NCBI GenBank assembly: GCA_000467715.1
Contig: AJFK01000752.1
Coordinates: 42,249-106,248, forward strand
Reading direction: 5' to 3'
From: Hysterium pulicare CBS 123377
Taxonomy: Eukaryota; Ascomycota; Dothideomycetes; Hysteriales; Hysteriaceae
Length of the DNA: 64,000 nucleotides
Each line of letters begins with the position of its first letter. The first letter of the stretch is position 1. Positions 32,611-42,461 of this stretch are shown here, one piece after another. The notes beneath the pieces are model-generated. The model saw only the letters and a list, made by a program, of their open reading frames with translations. It made no database searches and was not told where the DNA came from. A program made the translations under genes and the position numbers.

Positions 32611-33495
32611 TCAGTTCCCGAGGGTACTACTCCCCCCACCCCCGCTCTCGGCGAGCAACTGCGTGCCCACCACTTTCCCGGAGAGGTCCTGGAAGATGGC
32701 TGCGAGGATGTTCAAGCCGGCGTAGGGCTGGTAGATGTATTCGAGTTCCTCCACCTGCTGGCCATTCCGCGTCACGGTTTTGTTGAAGCCATTGAAGGTC
32801 ATGTCCGTCTGGAAATTCCCGACCGTCGTCTGCGACAGGACGTTTCCGTCGTTGTCGAGTTTCTGCTCGACGATGTTGCCGTCCTGCGCAAGGACGCGAT
32901 TCGTGTGCGTGTTTCCGGAGTAGTCGTTTATGGAATACAGGATCCCGTGCTCGAGTTCGTAGTCGAGCGCACTCAGACTGCGCGAAGTCAAAGGCTGCGT
33001 CAGCCCTCCAATTGTCGTGTTGACGATGGTCCCGAGATCCTGGCCCAGAGTCGCGATAACGGGATTTAAGTCGAGTGAATGCAGCGTGTCGTTGATCATG
33101 AGGACCAGGTTCTCCAATCGCGCCTCGAGAAGCACCTTCGCGGAAACGTTTTGAATGCGTAGAAGGACGCGGTCGATGCTGAGATCGACGCCCGCGTTGA
33201 ACGAAAGCAGTTTCAGAACTTGCGCATCGAGATTTATCTTTGCCGTCAGGTTCTGCACCGTGATGTCGATTTCGCCAATGGAGACGGAGGCGTTTAGGAA
33301 GACGTCGGGTTCGGGGATGCTGTCCGAGACATTGGCGGCTGTGTTTTCCGTCTCGTAGAGAACGGCGGTTGGGTCGCCATCTTCGCGGATGTCGAGCTTG
33401 TAGCCTGTGTAGCCGTCGCTGTCGGCGATGGATTGCGCGGCGACGAGGAAGGGCAGCAGGAGAAGCGTTGCTATTGAAAGGAGTGACGGAACCAT
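32611..33495 (-). CDS. secreted protein, paralogue A of a divergent pair
   Basis: A single exon encodes 294 residues. It opens with MVPSLLSIATLLLLPFLVAAQ, a clear signal peptide. The middle section (PDVFLNASVSIGEIDITVQN, then AKINLDAQVLKLLSFNAGVD and SLDLNPVIATLG) is of beta-rich or amphipathic character with repeated Asn. The C-terminal part has VGNFQTDMTFNGFNKTV. Several N-x-S/T sequons are present. No known Pfam-type domain was recognised. The protein aligns along its length with the one encoded from 34015 on the opposite strand, so the two are duplicates. Conserved points are PDV(F/L)LN, NL.A.INL, NAGV, SLDLNP and MTF.G. Ends in SGGGGSSTLGN. Likely a cell-wall or extracellular protein of unknown role. 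Confidence 0.75.
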   Translation of the reverse strand: MVPSLLSIATLLLLPFLVAAQSIADSDGYTGYKLDIREDGDPTAVLYETENTAANVSDSIPEPDVFLNASVSIGEIDITVQNLTAKINLDAQVLKLLSFNAGVDLSIDRVLLRIQNVSAKVLLEARLENLVLMINDTLHSLDLNPVIATLGQDLGTIVNTTIGGLTQPLTSRSLSALDYELEHGILYSINDYSGNTHTNRVLAQDGNIVEQKLDNDGNVLSQTTVGNFQTDMTFNGFNKTVTRNGQQVEELEYIYQPYAGLNILAAIFQDLSGKVVGTQLLAESGGGGSSTLGN

Positions 33496-34014
33496 TGTGG
33501 TGGTTTATGAAAAACAGCAGCAGTCGGGACGCCGGCGTGCTGGTGTGAGAGAAAGTGAGAAAAGAAGGAATGACAGCTTGGCTGGTTGGTGAGAGAGAGA
33601 ACGATGTGGGGGAGCAGGTTAACAAAATGATTTTGGAGGGTGTCGTGATGAGACGTGCATGCATGAGAATCGTGAAACATTCGACCGATGCATGAACCCG
33701 AGAATTAATTAAGGAGACCAACCGATATTCGAGTTTCACGACAAAGCCGGTATTTTGCACGCTAAAGGTGCGAATATCAGCGGGCATCCCAGAGAACGGC
33801 ATCGTAAAAGCCATGGAAGCCGCCCTGGTTCTGGGCGCATGGCCAATTTATCCGAAATTGCTCTATGGGAAACACCCTTCTCATAAGACGTCTTGCCGAA
33901 GCTTCATGCATCTGCGGTCTTCTTAAAAGTTAACGGGCCAGAGTCTTTCTTTTCCTCGCCTTCTTTCACGTCGCTCTCTACCAAGTCCTGCTCGTTCGCC
34001 GCGCTGCCGCTACC
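33496..34014. promoter_or_regulatory. shared divergent promoter of the secreted paralogues
   Basis: This 519-bp region lies between two divergent starts. It contains GCATGCATG-type palindromic stretches near 33656-33664 and a second TGCATG near 33689. No gene is evident. Shared regulation of the two genes is inferred from the head-to-head layout only. Confidence 0.4.
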
Positions 34015-34932
34015 ATGCCGTCTCTCATTTCGTCTCTCCGCATGCTTCTGATCGGCTTTCTCTTCTTCACTTTCTCTACCCAGATTCTGGCTCAAAGAAC
34101 TCGAACTTCGACCGCAAGCAGCGCCACTTCTGTTGCTAAAGCGGCTACTTCTTCCTCTCCTCCGATAACTGGCGGCACGACATCGAGAGTATCCAACTCA
34201 TCTTCAACGTCCACGCAACCACCATCAGTCGCGACGACCTCGACCGCGCCCGATGTTCTCCTCAACGTACCCAATCTGTCCGTCGGCCGCATCGAGCTCG
34301 ACGTAGACAACCTCCAAGCCGACATCAATCTTGCGGCCAACGTCGCGCAACTCGTCACCATCAACGCAGGCGTGCAAGTCTCGGTGCAGAAGATCAACGT
34401 CACCATTTCCGACGTAGAAGCCCAGCTCGAACTCATTGTGCGCCTGGGCAACCTCGTCGACATCGTCAACCGCGTCTTCTCCTCTCTCGATCTGAACCCG
34501 CTTCTCATCGGCGTACTCAACAACGTCACGAGTTTGGTAGGTGAAGTCGTTGGAGCGGTGGATGGCCTGCTCGGATCCATCACCCAGGGCGGAACGGTGC
34601 TGAACTTCCTCGTCGACAATCTCGGCAACATCGTGCAAGAGGTCACTGGAACGGCTGGAAATGCCGTTTCGTCCATTGTCGGAAACTACCTTAATAACAT
34701 GACCTTCACGGGACAGACGCAACAGCTGGGTAATGGATTAGTGCAGAAGACATACTCATACAGCCCGCTGAGTGCGCTGGTGAACATCGTCTTTAATGCG
34801 GCGGGCCAGGTGGTTCAGGCTACGGTCGCAAAGGCGACGGGAGGCGGAGGAGCGACATCAACGGCGAGCTCTACGAGTACTGCAGCGCCGGTGTCGTTAC
34901 CTGTCAGTTCGGCAGCGCCTACGACAACGTAG
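34015..34932 (+). CDS. secreted protein, paralogue B of a divergent pair
   Basis: A single exon encodes 305 residues. The N-terminus, MPSLISSLRMLLIGFLFFTF then STQILAQ, is a signal peptide. A Ser/Thr-rich linker follows (about residues 28-80, likely O-glycosylated), absent or shorter in the paralogue. The shared core runs PDVLLNVPNLSVGRIELDVD, DINLAANVAQL, INAGVQVSVQKINVTI and SLDLNPLLIGVL, ending with VGNYLNNMTFTG. The C-terminus is GGGGATSTASSTSTAAP with no hydrophobic GPI-type tail. The start has a good context (taccATGcc). Function is unknown; a secreted, wall-associated or surface role is inferred from the leader and Ser/Thr-rich segments. Confidence 0.78.
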   Translation: MPSLISSLRMLLIGFLFFTFSTQILAQRTRTSTASSATSVAKAATSSSPPITGGTTSRVSNSSSTSTQPPSVATTSTAPDVLLNVPNLSVGRIELDVDNLQADINLAANVAQLVTINAGVQVSVQKINVTISDVEAQLELIVRLGNLVDIVNRVFSSLDLNPLLIGVLNNVTSLVGEVVGAVDGLLGSITQGGTVLNFLVDNLGNIVQEVTGTAGNAVSSIVGNYLNNMTFTGQTQQLGNGLVQKTYSYSPLSALVNIVFNAAGQVVQATVAKATGGGGATSTASSTSTAAPVSLPVSSAAPTTT

Positions 34933-36682
34933 ATAATACTCTTGTTATAATGTAATACGAATGCATCTTGTCCTTGTTCGACGCGTGCTATGGCGTGACG
35001 CGAGGAATGAACGGCTTATGCTGGCGTGAGGGGTCATAATCTCCTTTGCAAATTGCACGGGATGCCATCAGCCTCGAGGTTGATGTCGAGCTGACAGGGC
35101 GGGGCGAAGCGAGGCGGGATGCGAGCAAGGGTCAATAGGGGTGTCCTGGATTCGGTAAAGCGTTTGTCATGCTGTTCTGTCCCAGCCGTCCGAGTTTTAC
35201 GATTCTTCAAACCATTCACAACGTCATCGCAATCCTCTTCGGACGGGGACGCCTAGCCGCATAGTTGCCATGTTTACCTGCGGCCTTGTGGACTTCGTCT
35301 GGACGCTACGCTTTTCATATACCACGTCTGCCCGAAACGGATATCGACTTCGGATATAGCGCGTCCATTTTGGCTGAGGTTCACGTCGATATCTCCCTGA
35401 AACAACCGACTGAACAGTCTGACTACCTTGTACGAGAAGCCGGAAAAGTGCATCCTGGACGAGCTTATTATCAAGAATCTTATTAACAACCAGTGCGACA
35501 TCCAGTTGACCTTCCCCAGCTCCATTTTGGCATTTCAGTATGACGGTGCATAAGCCGGCAGACCACGTAAGCGCGTCAGACTTGAAATCTCGAAGACGTG
35601 GAATAGATCTTGAAAGGAGATGTTGAAGCTGGATGGGTCGGAGCCATTGGGTGGAGGAGAATCGGAAGTTCAGGAGTGGGGAGGTAAGTTGTTCTTAAAG
35701 TCTCTACATATCAAGTATGATAAAGGGCGCGGCAGGTGACTATTCCTCCGTCTAACCTCTTTCGCCTACAACGGACCCTTTCCTTGACGTTAGGGATTGG
35801 ATTTCATCGGATATCAACGATACTCAAGCTGAAGTATGCTCGCACTGCCAAGACCCGAATGGTCCGTGCGCTTTGGTGCAGAGCATCCACCTGAGGCTGT
35901 ACATGCGTATCCACCTATCTTCATTTCATGATAACGAAGATGTGTCAATGACTAATCCGCTACAGATATCATGGCTACTTCGGTGCACTTAATGAACATG
36001 TTCTACTCGGTGTCTACGGCGTACCCGATGAACGCAAGGAAGGCTACAGATACAGGACCGAGGTGATAGCAGAGAAGAGATGGATATGATCATTCAACCA
36101 CAAGTGCCCACCGATCTGTATCCCTCCGCGCCTACCTATCTACGCAATTCTTTGGCGGAATGGCACAAACCCCCCTAAATCGACCTCACTCGTTCCAAAT
36201 GTGGCATGCGCAGCGAGACTCGTATGATACAGACCCACGGGCCCTTGTGAAGTTTGCTTCCTTCTCCATTCTTCGTCAACGTATCACAAGCACGTGTTTC
36301 ACCGCTCTTGGCATATGAGGAGACTGACGTTGCCTTGTCCAATCAGCTCACTGGATCCCGTCCCGATCAGGTATGGTGCGCAAGGGCACTGTGAACGGCC
36401 AGCGATAACGCCATCAAGCCCTATAATTCATCAACGGCCTTCACAACCCCACCATCGTAGGCGACGACTACATCATTGTAGTGTGACATGTTATCACGCA
36501 TTGGACTGCTGGTCATGCCGCTTATCCGTGCTTCTCGTCGTATCTTCGCAAAGATGAAAGTGTCGAACATGTATATAAATCCCCGCACTAGTCCGCCGAT
36601 ATCCACCTCTCGCTCAGGCCCGTGACATTCAACGTCTTTACTGTCTTCATTCTTAGATATCAAGTTCAGTCCCGGGTAAACA
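34933..36682. other. intergenic region with one possible small gene
   Basis: Most of this 1.75 kb holds only short meaningless frames. A two-exon reading at 35836-36089 is listed separately. The end of the interval is the promoter and leader of the TauD-type gene. Confidence 0.4.
35836..36089 (+). CDS. possible small two-exon protein
   Basis: Exons 35836-35906 and 35966-36089 are joined across a 59-bp intron (GTATCC, branch TGACTAAT, CTACAG). They encode 64 residues: MLALPRPEWSVRFGAEHPPE then AVHAYHGYFGALNEHVLLGV and a basic end (RYRTEVIAEKRWI). Intron length and signals match the rest of the window, and the joined reading is free of low-complexity runs. That is the only evidence for coding. 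It could also be the surviving part of a larger decayed gene. No family was recognised. Confidence 0.3.
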
Positions 36683-38027
36683 ATGGCCCCCTCAGCAACC
36701 CTCCCCGAGGACGATGGTCCCATCAACCCCCTCTACGACCCCTCCATCGAAGCGCACTCTCGCTCTCAAGGAAAGCGTCTCCAACCAACCGGTGTCCTTG
36801 ACGAGTTTAAGCAAGAAGATGTGACGCCCGTCATTGGAACCGAGTTCTCGGGTGTAGACCTAGTCGAATGGCTCGAGGCCCCGAACGCGGATGAGTTGAT
36901 CAAGGACCTCGCTATCAAGAGTATGTCCCCATCTCTCAGTCCATCCCATAGGACCACATCAAACTGACTCAACCCCCAGTCTCCGAACGTGGCGTCGTCT
37001 TCTTCCGTGCCCAAGACCGACTCACCAACGAGCTCCAAAAAACCCTCATCAACCGACTCGGAGAGTTGACCGGGCGTCCTGCAGCGAACACCCTGCACAT
37101 CCATCCCATTCTGAATGATGAGCGGGAGCTCGGTGGAAGTGACCCAGAGATTAGCACCATCAGTAGTGTTCTGTTCAACAAAATCTACAAGCCGGGCGAC
37201 TCGACGAATGACATTTCGCCCAAGAAGCAGAGCTCTGCCCAGTGGCATAGCGATATTGCGTTTGAGCCGGTGCCGGCGGATTATACGAGTTTGAGGTTGA
37301 CGCAGTTGCCGAGGACTGGTGGTGGTATGTCTTCCCCTCCTCTTTCCTATGCTACCCCTCTTACGATTCTTCCACCTTATCTATCCAATCTTCCCCTAGT
37401 CTTTCGCTGACCATCATCCAAGACACCCTCTGGGCCTCAGGTTACGAAATCTACGACCGTATCTCTACCCCGTACCAAAAGTTCCTCGAGTCTCTTACCG
37501 CGACCTTTGCCCAACCAGTCTTCCAAGACGCCGCCAAACGCGGTAATTTCCAACTCTACGACAAGCAGCGTGGCGCCCCCGAGAATGTCGGCGGTGAGCT
37601 GAAAGCCGTACACCCGGTCGTGCGCACCAACCCCGTCACCGGGTGGAAGAGCGTGTTCCCGGTCGGTGGGCACGTAAGGCATATCAACGGCTTGAGCGAG
37701 CAGGAGAGTAAGACGTTGTTGGACTGGTTCTTGAAACTTGTGACCGAGAACCATGATTTGCAGGTTAGATTCAAGTGGAGAAATGAGAACGATATCGGTG
37801 AGTTTGTGGCATTTTTTTTTTCAGATGCCCCAATTTTAGTGCATGAGATGGGATGCTAATACGTTGGTGCAGCTATCTGGGATAATCGTAGCGTGTTCCA
37901 TTCGGCCACCTTCGATTATGATGGACAGGGGGATCGGTTTGGAAATCGGGCGGTGGGTTTGGGGGAGAGGCCGTATTTGGATCCTAAGAGCACTTCCAGG
38001 CGCGAAGCATTGGGTGTGCCTGCGTGA
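36683..38027 (+). CDS. TauD-type Fe(II)/2-oxoglutarate dioxygenase
   Basis: Four exons (36683-36920, 36980-37324, 37423-37797, 37873-38027; introns 59, 98 and 75 bp) give 370 residues. The iron-binding facial triad is visible: His169 and Asp171 in WHSDIAFEPVP and His329 in RSVFHSATFDY. The 2-oxoglutarate-binding arginine is probably in the following GDRFGNRAVGLGERP. Conserved surrounding strings are TGRPAANTLHIHP, RTGGDTLWASGYEIYDRIS and HPVVRTNPVTGWKSVF. The last two are typical of fungal alpha-ketoglutarate-dependent taurine/sulfonate dioxygenases. The enzyme would hydroxylate a small substrate such as a sulfonate, releasing succinate, CO2 and often sulfite. No targeting signal is seen. Splice junctions all restore conserved sequence, so the model is secure; the exact substrate is not. 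Confidence 0.9.
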
Positions 38028-38603
38028 ACCCATTGAGAGAATGGAACGTGAGAGGGTTTCGAACACCCAATGAGAGTTGCGAGAGACTGAAATGAGAGCA
38101 GATGACAGATGATGACGGATGATCTGGTATATACAAGACGTTATTCTTTCTCGCCGAAGCCACTGTTGACATCGTCGGGCTACAATAATCGAATCTCGGC
38201 GAGATTTCTCGTAGATTTGGTCAGCTTTGAACCCTTATCGAATTCGTTCCACTTATGTGGCGTTGTGGGAATCAATTGCAATTCTTTTCCGATGGACATG
38301 GGTTGCAGCCATATCTTTTGCGTATCATCCACATTTCGTAGAGTCAACCTTAGATTCATACAGCATAAAGTGTTGGTTGTCACATCCACTAAAACAGGCA
38401 TTAGCAATCTGTGGAAGAGGAAGAAAATCCGAAGTCACTTCTGTCCTTCAACACGAACCTTACGATGCAACAAATCATCTTGATTTTGCTTAGGACGGAA
38501 GATACTGCTAGATCGACGTGATGATACCAGGCCACTTTGTTCGAGGTCCTCGTGAATCTAAAGGGGCTGAGATCGATGAAGAGTTCCCTCGATAGATAGT
38601 CCA
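38028..38603. other. convergent 3' region
   Basis: This is shared 3' flank of the TauD-type gene (+) and the patatin-like gene (-). Overlapping frames of about 80-120 codons lack motifs and are not called. Confidence 0.5.
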
Positions 38604-40439
38604 TTAGATGTGGCCTCTGCCTTGCTCGATCATATCCCGAAGTTGATCACCATCTTCATACCCATGCTGCACGATGAGGTGTTGTCGGAGGCTGTCGCGA
38701 GCGGTACGGAGCTTCATTGATTTTCGACAATTCTTGACGAGGCAGCGATATTGGACGCCGGTAGAGACAAGCTCCCACTTACGGACATCGCGACACCTCG
38801 CCCGTCGGTGATCCACAAGGATCTGGGCAATGTTCTGGATATCTTCTTGCTTCTCCTGGCAGTAGGCGCGCGTGAGCTTTGTGATTTTTGAGAGCGTGGT
38901 TTCGTCTTCTTTCCTTCGCCGCATTCTTCGCAGAGTAAACTGGCCTCGAGGTTTCCATTCATCGAGCTTCATTTCGCCTAGTCCATAGTGCATAGGGACG
39001 TTAAGGCGTCGATATTTCTTGCCTACGGTTTGCTCTGCGATCATCTGCATCGTCCCATGAGTAGCTTCCGAATCGCTGGCCAGCTTTTTGGCAGCTTTGA
39101 AATACGCGTAGAATTTTGAGAAGTGCCCGTCTGCAAATCTTGACACTGCCGATTGACCAGTACCAATGGATAATAGCAGCGAAATATTGGAAGCATCATT
39201 CCCATGCATTTGTGAAACTTCAAAGTAGAGCTCCTGCACTGGATTGTTGGTCCCGAAGCCACCATCACCAAATTTACGGTTCTGAATCTCAATAGGATCG
39301 AAGTAAAATGGTGCAGCCGTTGTGGCTCGCGCCACTTGCCATATCGGTATGCTGTGTGCTGAGCCCGGGTTTCTTTCCGTGGCATCTCCCAGTCTGGATC
39401 CCCAGTGATCGTAACTTCTGAAGAGATAGGGCCCTGAGTTTGACACTGCTTGGGTTTGGTGGTGCTCGGATTCGACTACCCCGTATTCGTGATGGTTTGA
39501 AATACGCTTCTGCTCATACGCAACACATACGCTGGGTGGGATCGTGTTAGAAATTGAAGTGAAAGAGAAGTTAAAGGGCTGCATGCTTACGTTTTGCACA
39601 AGTCCTTTGCCGAATTGAAGTTCCCAGCACCAATCTGTAGTTGCTCTGGCGGAAGGCCACGAGCAGCTACCTTCTCCACGACTCGCTGAAGTCTCTTGCC
39701 ACAGTATTTGTCTCGGAGGTATGGAATAGGGCCGCGAATTGATGCCCATCGACGGTGCCCAAAGATGTCGCCCGCGAATCGTTCATATTCCTCGATGCAC
39801 TCATCTATACTCATGCGGAGACGACCTAGCATGATGCTTATAAGGCTACATTATGATTAGCTAGGACGTTGTGAGCGAGCGGGTTTGAATGCAATACGTA
39901 CCCTCCCGTGCTGGTACCTCCGATATAGTCAAAATAGTGGCATGGGTAGAACTTGCATTTGTCTTCGGTATCATTCTGCTTTCGTCTGCTTTTGATGTAT
40001 GGTAGGGGATGGTAGCTTGAGTCTGCTTTCTCGTGAATTTCTGAATCCTGCTCTATTTGCTCCACACGTTTCATAATCTCCTGGAGAATTAGTAGGCTAG
40101 AGTAGCCCCTGATACCACCACCGTCTAGAGTCCATGTAAGCTAGTCTATTCAACCCAACAAAAGCTCGAATACTCACCCAGAGACAATACAGTTTGTTTC
40201 GCCCATTGTGGATCTACCACCGACGAGGCGTACGATCGAGCTGAGATGGTAGATAGACCGGTTGATGTATGACGAGGTGGTGAGGCTGGATTTGGGTCTT
40301 GCTCGTCATCTCTCACGTCAAATCGGGTGTTGGTTCGTCTGGGTGGCAAAGGAGTAAATTCGTCGGCATCCTCGAGACCTTTCGTTAAACTGGAGCTGGA
40401 AGGAGCTACGTGTGATGATTGTGTGGTATTAGTTGTCAT
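38604..40439 (-). CDS. patatin-like phospholipase
   Basis: Four exons (40439-40178, 40124-39902, 39845-39591, 39531-38604; introns 53, 56 and 59 bp) give 555 residues. All hallmarks of the patatin fold appear across splice junctions. The oxyanion-hole motif LSLDGGGIRGYS has DGGGIRG at 88-94. The nucleophile elbow GGTSTGG has Ser159. The catalytic aspartate is Asp336 in FGDGGFGTNNP. The family hydrolyses acyl esters of phospholipids or neutral lipids. The N-terminal 80 residues are Ser/Thr-rich and disordered. After the lipase domain comes a basic region and a Cys2-His2-like element (CLVKNCRKSM...LRQHLIVQHG) close to the C-terminus. This resembles tails seen in many ascomycete patatin proteins of the NLR-like repertoire. 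No signal peptide or membrane span is present. Confidence 0.9.
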
Positions 40440-41852
40440 GTTGCAGGGACCTTTCGGTCTGAGTGTTAAGGAGCTCGATAATATTCCGCGAAACTTTAAA
40501 ACTATGTTGCTACCGAATCGGATTACTCAATATATAAGACTTAGAATCAAGACCACCTAGAACGAAGATCGAAAGGCTACAAGGCAATGATGAATTGGTG
40601 AGCAGGAGGCTCTGTTGCTCGGGCGTATTGCAAGCCGGCATCTTAGCTGAGAACCATCAGCCTCCACAAAAAAGGGATTCTGCAAACCAGTGCAGCCCCC
40701 AACTATTATTGGCTGCCTATAGGAAAAGCTGGAAGGGACGACACTCCTGATGCGGGCAAGGACTGAGCCGCTTACGGACCAATATTATCACGAGCCATAG
40801 CATGTGAGTAAAATCAAAATGAGCCACAAAACAAAAAAGAAATAGAGAACATAGAAGGAAACTCCTAGATAGTGTCAGAAGCCAAACGGACATGAACCTA
40901 TGAAGTAGGAAAGTAGTGAAGAAGGCAACGACCTGTGCTACAGTTTGTGGTAATTCGAGGACAAGATCTCGATGTCCGTCGGGCGTAACTGAAGAGGAGA
41001 CAGGTTCTTTTGTGGCTGTCGGCGCATGAGCTCTTCGAGTCGCACAGCATTATAAGGAGGCGTTTTGTTTATCATTTCCGGTGAACTCAGCCTCCCCAGG
41101 TGCCTTGAATGGAAGCACTTCTATAGGTCCGCAAGGCGATGTTGCTAAGCCATGCGTATCAGCTGCCGTATTGACACCGGAAAGGGAAAATGATTTGGAT
41201 AGAGCCCATCGAGGTTGGCCTGTCTTGAGGTAAGTCGGAGAAGTGAGGACGTATGTCGATGGGATTTGCAGAGTGGAGGACTTGAGGCGACCCGAAGGAG
41301 GGGGGTTTTCGTGGCGGTTCCAGGATAACTTCGGTCCTGGGTCCTGCTTGGGGCAGCTTCATTGCTTCATCCTTTCAACAAGATTGTCAAAATAGAAAGT
41401 ATTAGAAGCGGAGTCATCTGTCCACTTGTATGAGTGCGTGTAGGCAAACGGGGCGTAAGTACTATCTTATACGTTGGAAGGCAAAGGCTGCGCCTCCACC
41501 ACTCAATTCTCTGACCCTCCTGCGACTCTTATGTTTCATACGATCCACCACAAATAACGTGGCTGTACCGGTCTGGCGATCTTAAGACTCGTTCAACTTG
41601 CCTCCACTCGCAATCCACTTGGGGGCTATAAATGTAGTCCGGATAAGGCTTGCGGCCATGTCCACCACATCCAGTGTTTGCTGCATGCCGCAATCACTTG
41701 GACAAGTGCCCTGGTATGATGGTGCCACGCGCTTATTCGAGGTGATTTCGTTTTGCAGCTGAGGCACATCCGATCCTGATCCTCGTTGACTCCCAGCCTT
41801 GGGGCTAGGAGGATGATTTCCGTTACGTATAATAGCCGTCATCTCTCATCTG
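40440..41852. other. intergenic region, possibly with decayed coding sequence
   Basis: On the minus strand, the frame starting at 41842 (MTAIIRNGNHPPSP) stops at 41582 but reads on in frame for some 40 codons. A separate clean stretch YAPFAYTHSYKWTDDSASN lies near 41370-41456. No family was recognised, and no splice model joins the pieces, so this is not called as a gene. Confidence 0.35.
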
Positions 41853-42011
41853 ATGCTAAATCAGATACCCACAGCCGGATATATATCAATTCTAGCTCAC
41901 AGCAAACCCCTTTCACGATTTGTTACTTCTGAATTTTACTCTCGAGGGTTCCTTCGACCTTACTCATCTTTCATAAGTTTGCTTCGTCCTTCCGTTATAT
42001 CAATCTCGTCA

Positions 42012-42461
42012 ATGTCGAAAGGCGAGGACGATAAGTCAGTATCGACTGCGCCAGCTGTTCCTCCAAGGTCGGACTCTGCAAGTAGTACGGAGAGTGACGT
42101 CGCAATTGCATACTGCCCTCTTCGGCAAATTGCGTACAAAGACTCCATCTCTAATATCACCCGTAAGTGCCCGCTTGAACTCAAGTAAATCGGTATTGAT
42201 GCTCAGTATGCAGAGGGCAAATGCATTAGAGTTCCGATACAAGGCCGCCGAAATCAAGTTGACATTAAACTCCCCATTGGCGATACAGGTGTGGAGCTCT
42301 ATCTTGCGACGGTAAACCTCAGCCGATTAGGCTTTCATACGAAGCTGCAACGGAAACGAGGCAAGATAAACTTCATCTATGTTCTCGGCCAGGTTCCTGA
42401 TGCAAATGGCAAGCTTGAGCTAGTTCAGTTCAGTCTACCTTCAAGTCCCAAACTGTGTTAG
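42012..42461 (+). CDS. uncharacterised small protein, two exons
   Basis: Exons 42012-42162 and 42214-42461, with a 51-bp intron (GTAAGT...GCAG), give 132 residues. The N-terminal 50 residues are Ser/Asp-rich. The spliced second half reads ITQGKCIRVPIQGRRNQVDI, then KLPIGDTGVELYLATVNLSR and FIYVLGQVPDANGKLELVQF, which looks like a small beta-rich domain. The frame works only with the acceptor after TATGCAG, and splicing removes the stop that otherwise follows, which favours real coding. An upstream in-frame ATG at 41853 would add 53 residues. No family was recognised. The sequence just downstream looks degenerate. Confidence 0.5.

Noticed and set aside
32627-33814. 395-codon minus-strand frame overlapping secreted paralogue A.
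   Set aside because: Arg/His-rich reading of the same DNA in another frame; the 294-residue frame has a signal peptide and a paralogue.
41370-41842. Minus-strand frame MTAIIRNGNHPPSP... continuing in frame past a TAA, plus a separate stretch YAPFAYTHSYKWTDD.
   Set aside because: No family, no workable intron to join the pieces, and the in-frame continuation can arise by chance. Kept only as a remark on the intergenic region.
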